Assembly: GCF_905475395.1 (NCBI RefSeq)
Contig: NC_058338.1
Location: 44,923,935-44,987,934, forward strand
Reading direction: 5' to 3'
From: Chrysoperla carnea
Taxonomy: Eukaryota > Arthropoda > Insecta > Neuroptera > Chrysopidae
DNA: 64,000 nt
Under the pieces are notes generated by a model. That model did not search any database. It saw only the letters and a program-made list of their open reading frames with translations, and was not told where the DNA came from. Below, in pieces: positions 24,966 to 37,840 of the stretch. How positions within the stretch are numbered: position 1 is the first letter of the stretch; every line of letters starts with the position of its first letter. The translations under genes were made by a program, and so were the position numbers.

Positions 24966-25531
24966 TTATACCATGTATATGAAATAAAGGTATACTAAGT
25001 TTAGTCCCAAGTTTGTAACGCTTAAAAAATATTGATGCTATAAACAAAATTTTGGTATAGGTGTTCATAAAATTACCTAATTAGTCCATTTCCGGTCGTC
25101 TGTCGTCTGTCGTCTGTTCGTCTGTCATCACGATAGCTCAAAAACGAAAAGTATATCAAGCTTAAACTTTTATAACGTGCTTAGGACGTAAAAAGTGAGG
25201 TCGAGTTGGTAATGTGCAACATAGGTCAATTGGGTCTTGGGTCCGTAGGATCCATCTTGTAAACCGTTAAAGATACAACAAATGTTTAAATGTAATAATA
25301 AATGTTCCTTATAAAAAAATAAACAACTTTTGTTTGAAACATTTTTTCGTAAAAGTCACTGTTTTCTCGTAAGAGCGCAAATTATGCGCAAATTGTATAG
25401 TACGTATTACATGGTAATATTAGTTATATATGTGTGACATGTATGTATGTGTAATGCGACAGAGTAATCAACACTGTCTATACATGGAATTTTAACAATT
25501 AACTCAATCAATTGTTTGTTTTCACTTGTTT
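24966..25531 (+). repeat. ACCATG-family repeat, copy C, near full length
   Basis: All landmarks of copy A are present. The internal module is type 2 (ATATATGTGTGACATGTATG, then GAGTAATCAACACTGTC). Lies near the 3' end of the giant intron, antisense to the receptor. Confidence 0.85.
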
Positions 25532-25892
25532 ACAATTGCTAATGATTTGTATTATGTATTATGTATTATTAATATATGTATCAATATATGTATTATTGAA
25601 TGTATTTCACGATTCAGAATAATACATTGGTGTAATAATAAATAAAAAATAATGTATATAAATAACAATGTATAATTTAAAATATATTATATGATGTGTA
25701 AAAGCCCACCAAAAATGTTTTTGCTGATATTTTAGTGCATTTTATCATTCAGTTCATGATAACATAGCCCAAAAATGTATTTAAAAATTTTTGATTCGTG
25801 GAAAATTCATTAGTGTTCAAATGTTAAAAAATTAATGTTTTATTTAAAATTATTTTATATTTTAATTAATAATAAAAAACATGAAATAGTTA

Positions 25893-26335
25893 TTACACCA
25901 TGTATATGAAATATATTAAGGTAGGTACTAAGTTTAGTCCCAAGTTTGTAACGCTTAAAAATATTGATGCTATGTTCAAAATTTTGGTATAGGTGCTCAT
26001 AAAATCATCTAATTAGTCCATTTCTGGCTGTCCGCCTGTGATTACGATAACTCAAAAACGATAGAAAATATCAAGTTGAAATTTTTACAGCGTGCTCAGA
26101 AAGTAAAAAGTGAAGTCGAGTTCGTAAATGAGCAACATACGTCAATTGGGTCTTGTAAACCGATAGAAATAGAACAAAAGTTTAAATGTATGAAATGTTC
26201 TTATAAAAAAATAAACAACTTTTGTTTGAAACATTTTTTTGAAAACATCACTGTTTACCCGTGAGGGCGCAAATTATAATCAAACATTGTATAGTATGTA
26301 TTATATTGAAATTTAGTCATGTATGTATGGCTGGC
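25893..26335 (+). repeat. ACCATG-family repeat, copy D, right end missing
   Basis: Left end to the GTATAGTATGTATTATAT landmark. Same orientation as copy C and only about 360 bp from it. The CTGT-rich stretch is shortened. Confidence 0.8.
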
Positions 26336-27758
26336 TATATCTCAGAAAATCATTTGTTACTGATAATTACAAATTTTGCAGTCTTAAAATTATTATGAAA
26401 ATTCTTTAATTACACGTGTCATTTCATAAAACTGAAAGATCAATCTAGCTTACTGATTTGGATTTGGATGACCAAACTAGTCCCTTTCCGATGTGGACGA
26501 AACGAAATTCGAAAATGAAGGGTAATATCAGATACATTGTCACCAAGGTACAACAGTTTACGCTTTACTGTATATTTCAAATTAATTTCAAACAAAAATA
26601 TGTCATAATTTTTCATTCATATTTATGCTTTTTAAGTTTTCATTAAATATGTAATCCTTTTATACATAAAATAAATTTGTATAATAGGATGGAACATAGG
26701 GTAAAATGTTGTATCAAGAACACAATGTACCTACCTTGATTCATTCTGTAACTTTTCGACAGGTATCGCAGTCCACTTAGTTATTAGAAGACAAGAAACG
26801 TAGAGAATGATTATCCATGTGTATTTGTATTCAAAAAAAGTAGAAATAACATTTTTTAGTCTGTTTTATTTGTTTATTTACAAGTTGTAAGTTACTTTTT
26901 GAGTTTTGTGGTTTGAATCATATTCTACCTTAATATCGTTACTGCTTGCTGGGTATTTTGTTTTGCCATATTTCAGTTTTAAACATAATATTAAATGTTG
27001 AGAAGGTAAAGAAAAGTGTATCGTGATGTACTTGGGGTTAAGCAACGTGTTGTGCCACAGGTACATGATAATCGGTGTACTCTAATTATCTAATTATAAT
27101 TTCTAATATAATATCTAATTATAGTAAAGTTTACAATAATTATCTCCTTTGTTGTAGATTTATTATACAGGATGTTCTATAATTGACTGCAGACCTCTTC
27201 CCTTTCTGAATACATTATATTAATACATTGGAGTAGTAAAATTGGGAAAAAAATAGACCTCATTTAATCCGGATCAATAAAAATTTCAATTAAAGTTGTT
27301 GAAAACAATTTCAATTGTAAGAACACAATTTGTTAGTATTATAGATACAATCGGTTGGCATTTTAAGTCGAATTCGAGGTACATTCGATTGTGATATATG
27401 GTAAATTTTGATTGATTTTATCGATAGGCGTTTTATATATAAACTTTCGAACAAATACATAGTGTTGAGGAATAACAGTGTTATAAAAAGATTTTCATTG
27501 TGATATTTTAGAAAAATTTTATCGCCGCAAAGTATGATGCTGTGGTTATGCTGGGTATTGTGAATAACTCGTGGTTATACTGAATAACTTGTTTAAACAA
27601 GCTAATATCTCTCAAACATACCTCTCGAAAGTGCTATGTTTCCTTTATTATAATAAAAGTCAATTTTTCATTCAAGTTTTTATTGAATACCTGCTCATTA
27701 GGTTCATGAGAATATCGCCTGAACTCAATAGAATAATTAGTTTGCGTTCATTGAGCCA

Positions 27759-27852
27759 TGGCTTCTAATAAAGGAAACTGTTTTATTTGCGAAAATCTAC
27801 TAACTGATGGTGAAGTAGTTGAAGTTAAGGAAAAAGGATAAAAGCCACATTT
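27759..27852 (+). pseudogene. N-terminal fragment of a Cys-rich repeated gene
   Basis: ATG at 27759 starts MASNKGNCFICENLLTDG, then EVVEVKEKG and TAA. The C-x2-C followed by a Val-Lys-x-Lys-Gly segment resembles the zinc-binding start of an uncharacterised, transposon-borne protein seen in many arthropod genomes (recalled, not searched). About 27 codons survive before homology is cut by the R-C repeat. Confidence 0.35.
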
Positions 27853-27867
27853 AGAAAAATGTGCCGC

Positions 27868-28160
27868 TTACTCTATCTCAAGCTGGAATGGAAACGAATT
27901 ATTCCGCGAAAACGCGTATTATGTAACACTTCGCGGCGCTCGTACGCTTAAACTATTGATTTTACGAAAAAACCTTTGAAGACATAAATTATAGAAATTT
28001 TTTTCTAAATGACCCGGAAAGGTCATTTTACGAGATTTTACAATATGGCAGCGATAGCGCCACAGATACGAGGTAGCAAAGTGGAAATTCGAAAAGAGCA
28101 CCTCACAATTTATAAAATCCACCCATTTTCAAAACTCCCGGAAAACTGTGGTGATTACTA
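27868..28160 (+). repeat. Dispersed repeat R-C, copy 2
   Basis: Second copy of the repeat at 19082. Sits directly after the CFIC gene fragment at 27759 and inside the giant intron. Confidence 0.75.
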
Positions 28161-28646
28161 TACTAAACTGTCTGATTACTATACTAAATGTGGTGTTCGT
28201 GTTTTGATTATAGATACTACACCCTCCCTTATACTATATACAGTATATACGTTCCGTATATTATTTTGTAATGATAATATGTTAAAAAGGATAAAAACAG
28301 TATACAAAATTTATGTAGTTCAGGGTAGTAAATAATGTCTGTGTTGTCTGATCTGTTGTCACATAAATTATTCCTTACGTCTTTTCACTGTATTTACCAT
28401 TACAATGTGATCTTCGAATAAAATACAATGAAAATTTTGTCTGCGTTTGTAATAAGTTAAAAATGTAATTTAAAATATTTCAATCGATAAGAATTTGAGC
28501 AATTCACAACTAATTCTCTAATATTTATTCGATTGAATAAACGCGTTTATCTAGGTATACATGGTTGGACTGAAGACTAGAAAAATCTTTATTTCGAAAA
28601 TATAATTGTTCTAATAGTTTACTTTAAAAAAATTGTACTAAATCTT

Positions 28647-28853
28647 TTATTGTACTAAAAAGTAGAAGTAGAAAATAATTTTAGCTATGAGTCACTATTT
28701 GTAAAAGCTTGAGGCGCTCAATTTTAAATATCAAAAATGATTCGGGACGCCTCATCTAAACCACATGCCTTATTATTTTTCGATTCATTCCAACCTTTTA
28801 CAAATAGTCGGGTATGATTATGACTTTTTACTTTTTAGTACAATAAAAGCTTG
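28647..28853. mobile_element. Small palindromic MITE
   Basis: Ends CTTTTATTGTACTAAAAAGT and, inverted, ACTTTTTAGTACAATAAAAG; further in, CACTATTTGTAAAAG faces CTTTTACAAATAG. About 207 bp, with no clear target duplication. Confidence 0.65.
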
Positions 28854-29159
28854 TCCTTTAAAAAATATTTTTTATTAAAATTTTTAATTGAAGACTAAAA
28901 AAAATGAATATATATCAAATATGGTGGAAGCGATGGGAAAATCATATAATTTGTATTATGCAACTTTTGTATTAAAATAAGGGTTTCGTCTCGAGAAATT
29001 TGTCTTTAGCCGAGAAACGGGAAAAAAAGAAAAAAGTTTAACTATTCGAAAAATGAATTTCGCGAGCTAGGTAACTAAAATAAACACGCATAGATCACGT
29101 GAAGAGTTTAGAGTACCTACCGCATCAATATCACCACATAACCAGCCAAACTGACATTA

Positions 29160-29546
29160 CTAGAAATGTAATAAAACTTCACTTAATTGGACTACTGGGC
29201 AACGAACGCTTACTCTCGAAAAAATGCGCAAAGCTGTAATAACTATTAAGTCAATATCGAGGGAAAATGGGCATGTTTCCTCGTTATCGGGAAACTTTGT
29301 CAATAAAATAAGAATCCAACTTTCAGGCAAGGTTGTTAATGGTTTTGTATTTCTGATTATTTTGAGGGTTACTGACTTAGTTGGCATAGTATGCTCAAAT
29401 AAAAAAAATTTAATGGACAAATTGTGATGTTTACATAAGTTAAGCATTATATCTACAAAAATATCTCGGTCGTACCCACCAAATTTTGCACGTACATACA
29501 CATATGCATACTTCTTCTCCAAATTAGGGTTAATGCCTTGTCCCAA
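29160..29546 (-). other. Unassigned 128-codon open frame
   Basis: An ATG-started frame of 128 codons on the minus strand (MGQGINPNLEKKYAYVY at the start, VVQLSEVLLHF at the end). It is long for AT-rich non-coding DNA, but I recognise no domain, and there is no obvious splice or poly(A) context. It could be a remnant of a repeat protein or chance. Confidence 0.2.
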
Positions 29547-30126
29547 TGAAACGTAAAGATATGTTGAAATTTTCCAAAATCGGACCCATTATAATAACTT
29601 TCTATAGTGGGAAGTTAAAAAGTACAGCAGTGGCCTATAAAATGACTTTACTATAAAAGAGTACGCTGTTTTTTATTGTACTATATTAGTGGACAGTTCG
29701 TTAAAATATTTAATCAGTAATTCGCTAATTACTATGGTTTCTTGATATTATTTCATTTATTTAACTCCTGCTGAAACAAAGTTTAAGCATGTGTCGTACC
29801 TAGAGTCTAAGCTACCGGTTGCACATTTATTTTCAAATTTATATTAAATGTTTTCTCGTTTAGTTTGTTTTAATGTAATCCTTTTTTTTATTGTTGCATA
29901 AGCTTCTTATCATAGCAGTTGTAATATAAATGAAACGGAAAGATTACATAACCATTAAAGAGTTACATAAACTATAAATATTGTTCAAGTGTTTTTCTAC
30001 ATAATATTATTTATAATAATATTATTATATTCATTGAAAATTCCACTAAAACTCTGCGGTCGGCTTTGAAGGCGAACGTAAAGGTAAGGAGGTCAAGAAA
30101 TTCTGCGCCCGTAGGCAGTTTTAAAA

Positions 30127-30902
30127 ATTAGTTAATCAATAAAGATAAAATAATTATGTTTCATTAATTTATTAATAATTGATAAATCAAACAATAAAAG
30201 TTATGAATAAATTATTTAATAATTGGTACTGTACTAATCATATTCAACGACAATTGTGAAAGGAAAGAGTTAACAAATTTTTGGTATTTTAAAGAATTAA
30301 CAAATTATTAAATCAATAAAGATAAAATAATTATGTCTTATTATTTTATTAATAATTGACAAATAAAACAATTAAGGTGATTGTAAAAAAAAAAAAGTTT
30401 TGGTTTATTTCCCGGTACATACATATAAACCAAACAAATACATGCTTTGTAGTCTAGTTATGAATTATTTTCGGCTTTACAATACCACGCAACTACAAAA
30501 ATATATAATATACTGTGTGCAAGTGCTGCTATAAATTTGATAATATAGATATCGCTCTTCAATCATCAATACTCTAATTGTAGTCGTCTCTGTTCCTCAA
30601 ATGATGGATCTTCGATGAACTCATAGTTAAATTAAAATTTTGTTTTTATATTATCTGCAACCTTATATTTTTATGGTATTATTATACAAATATTTTAGAT
30701 AGAAATAGTTTTTTATCACACTCTCTAGATTTTTTATATAGAAATATCCAATTGAAAAGGATAACCTATATGATTCATGTGTTTTCCAGCCAACTTTGAA
30801 CGATAAAATAATAATAAAAATCCCGATGACCTAGGAATTTTTTGTGATTTTTATTTAATAATTGGTACTAATCACGTTCAACGACAATTGTTAAGAAAAA
30901 GA
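30127..30902 (+). repeat. Cluster of AT-rich direct repeats
   Basis: AATCAATAAAGATAAAATAA occurs at about 30134 and 30311, each followed by ATTAATAATTGA. TTATTTAATAATTGGTACT with CAACGACAATTGT occurs at about 30209 and 30852. Origin unknown. Confidence 0.6.
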
Positions 30903-32633
30903 AAAAAATAATTCTTTAAAGAATCAAAAAAACAATATTGATGTGTTAAAGAAATAAATGAATGATAAAATTCATTCAATTGTACTTACATTTATTTACT
31001 GAATTTTTTACGGTGTAAAAAAATTAACGTTGTGCGAAGGATTAAATTTGCTTGAAGTATATTTCCTTCGTATGATTTTCATACCTTTCATATTTTTCAA
31101 CTATTTAGGTGTTTTATGACGTATCGGGTACAATATGACATGTGCGACTTCTTCATTAGATGTAAAAGTATTATTGTGACTTAATTATTTACTTGTTTTC
31201 TTGTTCGAAAGGATGAAAGCATGTATTCAAATAATTATATTTAATAAGCTTTTGATTGTATAAATTGTTGAAAAATATAAATTGAATTATAACATTGTAA
31301 TTTTTCTTTTGATATGGAAAATATCCCATAAATTTGTAAATTTTCTAGAGAGATGGCATTATTCTCTACCTATTTGTATGCTTGAATTATACCCACTATG
31401 TTTATATAGGTTTTTTACATTCTAAATTATTAAATAAATTCAATTTTATTACGATTACTTGCTAGAAATTATTATCCAAATAACAAGAGTAACAATAATG
31501 AATATAATTTGTTATAATTTTACTATCTTCTAGAGATCATCATTAGTTGGATCGAAAATAAATGGCACGATGTAAAAAATATAATAAAATTGGTGTGTTA
31601 GACTACTGCCTTAATTCGTAGTAAAATTGTAGACAAAGTACACAGAACAAAGCACTGTGTCTAGGGGAGGTAGTGATAATTAGAACCAAAATTTACATTA
31701 ATTGTTTTTTTTTTAATCCATACATTAAAATATCACAATTAAAATGGTCTTTATAGCATTATTATTCTTCAACACTAGGTTTTTTTCCGAGACTTTAAGT
31801 ATTTACTTATCGATAAAAACAATGTGAAAAATGATACATGATGGATGACCATGGTACAACATCATAATTTACCTTTTTTACACCCTGATGTACTTAAAAT
31901 CTCACCCACCGATTTTACCTGAAAATACTTTTTTCAACATGTAATCGTTACATGTTACACACCAGGGAAAAACTTTATAGAATGTGTAAGATTGAAACAT
32001 TGAAAACCAGTGTTGGCAAAAAAGTTTCTTCAAAAAGCACCTATAAGTGGGGCTCAAGTAGCCCAAAAATAGCCAATTGTAAAGGACCGTTTAAAGCATT
32101 TAAAAACTTTTTGTCTCGTAAATTAACTATACTTGATGCGTTTTATCGAGGCCAACTTTTTGAAATTTAAAGTGTGTTTTCGAGCCTAATAGTACAATTT
32201 AATTGATTCGAATTTAAATTTTTGCTAAATATAAGTTATTTTAAATTAGAATTAAAAGATTGAACTATTTAAATTAAACTGTGTGCTTTCAAAATGTAGG
32301 TACTTTGTATTTTGAAATGTTGGCCTTGAATAAGACGAAATAAGATGAAAAAGTTTTTAAAAACTATTAAATATATATTCCTACATAAAAATTAAAAGTG
32401 AAAATCCAATCTAAAAGAAAATTATTTAAATTAAATTGAAATAAAATACTTGCAGTTTCCGAGCTCAAAAGGGAATATAATACACCAATCAAATCTTACA
32501 AAAAAAAAAACAAAAAAAACTAAAATTGCAAAACGCGATGTAAAGCTGTAGATTTAGATCGCGTAGATTTAGTAGAGTAGATTTTTGAAAAAGTTTTTAG
32601 TTACGATTTACCATTTTTTTAGAGTTTGACTTA

Positions 32634-32928
32634 CGTTAAACCGTTAGAGATTGGTTCTATGGACGCTAGAACCCATTTACCTATGCTGCTCATTTACGAA
32701 CTCAAACTCATTTTTTACCTCCTGAACTTGCTATAAAAATTTGAGCTTGAAATCTGCTTTCGTTTTTAAGTTATCGTGTTGAAGGACGGACAGACAGACG
32801 GATAAACAGAAACGAACTATTTAAGTGATTAATTTTATGATAACCTATACCAAAATTTTGTTTAGCTTTACTAACTTGTGTGACGCTTAAAAATTATTTT
32901 AACTTGAAATATATTTCATATATATAAT
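32634..32928 (-). repeat. ACCATG-family repeat, copy E, partial and diverged
   Basis: Reverse-oriented left half, from the GTTAGAGAT landmark through GACGGACAGACAGACGG to a decayed left end. Confidence 0.7.
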
Positions 32929-33505
32929 GAAATTTTTTTAAATCTATCACTTATACTTCTTATAAGCAATTATTTTTGTATGTATTGTGAGTATCTACAA
33001 AAGTAAATTAGTGTGACGTCAAGATAGAAAAACGAAAAAAATTCCAACCCTACTTTAATGTTATTCATAGAAATGGTTAAACTGGAAAATACTACCGAAA
33101 GTTTTTCCATTAAAGTTGTGTAGTTTGTATCAGAAATAAAATAAGAACGTTTTTCAATTTTTATTGCATATCAAAAAACTACTATTTCATATCTTAATAT
33201 AGAACACACGGGTTTGTGTATTTAGAGTTTAAAGTTTAAGGATCATTCTCACAAACCTAATCACATTATCTACGAATGACAAATTTTGCTCTCTATAAAC
33301 TAGACATCGACTATTTTCTATTTTTCTGCACAAGTTCATAAATCTTCATCATACTAATAAAAAACAGATAATATGATATAAAAGACAATTTATATGTTAT
33401 AAAGTATACTTTACATGAAAATTGTATAATATATTGTTGTCCTTGTACTCAACCGTTTGTTAATGGAACTTTTCAATTTTACATAATATAATTTATAAAT
33501 TTACT

Positions 33506-33950
33506 AGAGTGATACTCACCCGCTTCGCTGGGCTTAAAGTTAAAGATTGCTCTCGCTTATCTCCTTTCTATAACACTCGAAATAATGGTAAGGATTGTTT
33601 TACACAGGTAAAATATATGTATTTGTATGGTTTTTTATTTTTTTAAATGTATAATAGTAGTAATTATTCATTGAGTTTATCAGAAAAGATGGCCGTGAAA
33701 AATTTTATATTGACCATTTTTACGGAAATCTGTAATTTATGGTAATGTCAAATTAAAATAATTTTTATTTTTTAATTTTTTAATAATATATATTTATAAA
33801 TTATATCTCATGTGTTATTCTAAAGTATGATATAAATTGCTGTACAGTTTCATTATAAACCATTCTCTAGTTTTAGCTTGAAAGTGTAATAAACAAACAA
33901 ACAAACAAACATGCTTACTTTCACATTTATAATATATAGAGATTCAATAT
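33506..33950 (+). repeat. CCCGCTTCGCTGGG repeat, copy 2
   Basis: Begins CACCCGCTTCGCTGGGCTTA, has TATAACACTCGAAATAATGG and ends AACAAACAAACAAACATGCT and TACTTTCACATTTATAATAT. Inside the giant intron. Confidence 0.7.
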
Positions 33951-34379
33951 TATATTACAAATCAAGACAAGTATTTTTCTTAGACTGGGTGTCTTGGACC
34001 ATCTACTCACTCCTTTTATAATTCAAAATATGTCGTTTAGTTTGGAACTGGAAATATCTTATGAGTTAATCCGTTTCCAACCAGAAGTGGATTATGAAAA
34101 CTTGATTTCGTAATTGGTAAGAGATAGATGGAGACAGTCAATAAGGAAGTTGTTTCTTATAAAATTACTAAAACATTTTGTAAGAAATTAAAAAAAAAAT
34201 ACATTTAGGACCAATTTTTCTGAGTGTATTCTAAGGATAATTAATATTTCAAGTTTGAATTTTTTGTTTTTATTGTTCGAGATTGTGAAGAATTTTCGGT
34301 TTTATAGCACAACTGGCCGTTATCCGCCTGTTTATTGAAAATACGATGATGAGTAGGTACTAGTTTGTTATATATTTAT

Positions 34380-34560
34380 AGTACCCGACTGTCGAGGAGT
34401 GGTAATGTTTTTCGCGCGTCCTTGTATGTATGTATATATGTATGTATATTTGCTTGTAAATTACCTGGTATCTACAAAACGGCTCAATAGATTTCGACAG
34501 TTAAGGTATCGTTATGTTCGTCTATGAATTCTGGATGTCCTTAGATAGGCGTTTGAAAAG
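34380..34560 (+). repeat. Retroelement-like tail remnant with a TATG microsatellite
   Basis: CCCGACTGTCGAGGAGTGGT, a TGTATGTATGTATATATGTA tract and TACAAAACGGCTCAATAGAT suggest a decayed LINE/SINE tail. Confidence 0.35.
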
Positions 34561-35625
34561 GAAGACAAAATGGCAGATTTTTGGCGCGAAATAGTAAATG
34601 TTAATAAAAAAAAATTAACCAAACCAATCGAGTAGTGTATCAAAAATAAAAATCCCACTGCGTTAAATAAAATCTTAGAAAGAAACAAGTCCAGTAGTCT
34701 ACATAGCCACTTTAACAGTCGGAGCTCATTAAAATCTAGACCGGCTCAAATGTTTCCAATAATGGGCCTCAAGTGTTGAAGTCGCTATGTAAACTACTAA
34801 ACTTCCATACTGTTATATTACTTATGCTAACATAGATACTACAGTATCTGTCTCTATATCATATCAGCATTGTAGTTAACACCATACATTTTATACCGTG
34901 TAGGCGGTTGGTTATCGATATTTCAGATAATTATTGATTACTTAAAAAATATTTTAAACTATATATATATTCATTAAATAAAATAACATCTCCTTTTCAG
35001 TATTTACTTTTCCCTTGTATTTTTACTTTGATAAATTATATTTTTTTAATGCGTAAGACATTTCACTTCTGTCGAACAAGAAGATAACTACATATATTTC
35101 CAATAACTAATAATAAATTTTTAGGATGGACACAGCTCACTTTTACTTCCTCCTAGCTACGTAAATAGTTTTCTTTGCTAGAAATTTCATGAGTATTGGT
35201 ATAAACAGAGATTTATGATAGAACCGGGGATCGAAAATATCTTTATTATATTCTTAAAAAAGTTACAACATATTTTTTCAGAAAATAAATTAAATTTTAT
35301 GTTTAACAAAAATAAATCTCCTTTCGACTAAGAATATGGTAAACAATCGAGGCTATGTTATTTTATAAATATTTATTTAACAAACTTTACTTATAGCCTT
35401 TATATGGGTAACAACTTAGGTACTTATGTGCTTACATAATATACATATTTGACGTTGACCTTTCTCCATAGAAGTGAAGTTTTAAGTAATTGATAAAGCA
35501 AACGCTAGGGGGCGCTAAATCAAAATTTAAGTAACTGTTTCAAATAAAAAACCAAAATAAAAATAAAGTTTTTTAATTCTTTTGAAAAAATTTCTTTAGG
35601 TACTGTTAAAAACTAAAAATATGAT

Positions 35626-36040
35626 AAAACAAGTGAAAACAAACAATGGACTGAGTTAATTGTTGAAATACCTTGGATAGAAAGTGCTGAAAATCAGTGC
35701 TTTAAATAAAAGTTTTTTAACTTTTTTATAAGGAACATTTTTTACATTCAAACTTTTGTTCCATATCTAACAGTTTGAAAAACCCAATTGACCTTTGTTG
35801 CTCATTTACGAACTCACTTTTTCGCCCTGAGCAGGCTGTAAAAATTTCGGCTTGATATTTTTCGTTTTTAAATTATCGTGTTGTCATACAGACGGACAGA
35901 CGGGCAACCGGGAATGGACTAATAAAGTGATTTTATGAACACCTATACCAAAATTTTGTTCGTAGCATCAATATTTTTAAGCGTTACAAACTTCGGACTA
36001 AACTTAGTATACCTTGATATATATTACATATATATAAGGT
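35626..36040 (-). repeat. ACCATG-family repeat, copy F, internally deleted
   Basis: Both ends recognisable (AAACAAGTGAAAACAAACAA on the right-end side, AACTTAGTATACCTTGATAT at the left-end side). The segment between the right end and the GTTTGAAA landmark is lost. First of three same-strand copies within 2.3 kb. Confidence 0.8.
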
Positions 36041-36126
36041 ATTATATTTAACGATTATAGTAAACCCAATTTAGTATATTTATAGTTTATATAGAGTATA
36101 TGTATGTATAAGTGAGTGTGATTAAA

Positions 36127-36206
36127 GTATGTCTACTATAATTATAGTATGTCTATTATAAGTATAGTATGCCTACTATAATTATAGCATGTTTACTGTA
36201 GGTATA
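36127..36206 (+). repeat. Minisatellite, four copies of a 20-bp unit
   Basis: Four consecutive units of GTATGTCTACTATAATTATA with two to five changes each, followed by a partial fifth. Lies between ACCATG copies F and G. Confidence 0.85.
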
Positions 36207-36266
36207 GTATAATACGTATGGTTGCTAACACTGCGTCAGAACCACAAAGCACTAAAATCATATATT

Positions 36267-36812
36267 AACAAGTAAAAAAACAAACAATTGATTGAATTTA
36301 TTATTGAAATACCATGTATAGATAGTGTTGATGACGCAATCGTTTGTTTTTTGACGTCACGTAAATAAAAAAAGATATCCACTTCTAAATAGCCACATCC
36401 ACATAACTGATATTCCCATATAATACATACTATAAAATTTGTACCTAATGAACGTCCTCGTTGGTAAACAGTGATGTTTACAAACAAATTTTTTAAATAA
36501 AAGTTGTTTATTTTTTCACAATGAACATTATTACATTTAATCTTTTGTTCTATCTCTAACAGTTTACAAGTTGGGTCCTACGGGCCTAAGACCCAATTGA
36601 TCTATATTGCTGATTTACGAACTCGACCTCACTTTTTACGTCCTGAGTACGCTATAAAAATTGCATCTGATATCTTTTTACGGAAAATCGACTAATTAGG
36701 TGATTTTAAGAACAACTATACCAAATTTTTTATCGTAACATCAATATTTACGTTACAAACTTGGGACTAAACTTAATATACTATGTCTATTTCATATATA
36801 CATGGTATAAAA
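36267..36812 (-). repeat. ACCATG-family repeat, copy G, near full length, type-1 module
   Basis: Complete at both ends. The type-1 module contains GATGACGCAATCG and, at 36352-36359, the palindrome TGACGTCA. The CTGT-rich stretch is deleted. Confidence 0.85.
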
Positions 36813-37337
36813 ATATATCGACAACGTAGATGCTTAGAATAGAGTAAAGGGATTGCGTTGATACTCGATACGAAAAATGAAAAGTGTTTAAGTCTTTATC
36901 AACAAAAAAAGCAAGATTTTTTTTTCTGCCATATCAAGTTAAGGTCAAGCCAACAAAAGCTTTATTAATATGAATAAACTATTACGATGAAGCTTGTTAT
37001 GTAGATTTCAAGAAGTACTTATGATCTTTCACTTAAACTTGATCTCTATTCCGTAATTCATGTAAATACTTAAATGCTTATAAATAGATATATTATTATA
37101 AACCTTTTCTCTTTTGTTAACGTTTTTCGAAATAATTATTAAATTAAATTCCATTTTGTTAAAATCTTCAATACTTGGGGCAGTAACGATGCATAAGGGT
37201 ATTCGTTAGGTTTATTTAAATATTTAGTTTGCGATACGATTATAATATAACCTTTTGCACAGGTTATCTACATCTTATCATCACTGTCCCGATCATTAAA
37301 GTTAAGGGAAAATAATCGATAGACAAAACCTTTAAAG

Positions 37338-37840
37338 AAAACAAGTGAAAACAAACAATTGACTGAGTAAATTGTTGAAATACTATGTATAGACAGTGTT
37401 GATTACTCTATCACATTACACATACATACATGCCACATACATATATAATTGATATTCCCATATAATACATACTATACAATTTGTGCATAATTTGCGGACT
37501 CACGGGTAAATAGTGATGTTTACGAAAAAATGTTTCAAACGAAAGTTGTTTATTTTTTTATATGGAACATTTTTTACATCCTAAGCACGCTCTAAAAATT
37601 TCAGCTTGATATATTTTTTCGTTTTTGAGTAATCGTGATTACAGACGAACAAACAGACGACAAACAGACAGGCAGACAGTCAGGCAGACAGACAGATAGA
37701 CAACCGGAAATGGACTAATTAAGTGATTTTATGAACACCTCTACCAAAATTTTGTTCATAGCATCAGTATTGTTAAGCGTTACAAACTTGGGACTAAACT
37801 TAGTATACCTTAGTATATTTCATATACATGGTATAAAAAT
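37338..37840 (-). repeat. ACCATG-family repeat, copy H, type-2 module
   Basis: Both ends present; the module is type 2 (CACATTACACATACATACAT). Contains an expanded CAGACAGGCAGACAGTC tract. About 120 bp around the ATTGGGTCTTGGGTC landmark is missing. Confidence 0.85.

Noticed and set aside
13440..37700. Short CTGT/CAGA-type tandem runs that might suggest a CRISPR-like array
   Set aside because: They are simple-sequence parts of the ACCATG repeats, in a eukaryotic genome, without repeat-spacer structure.
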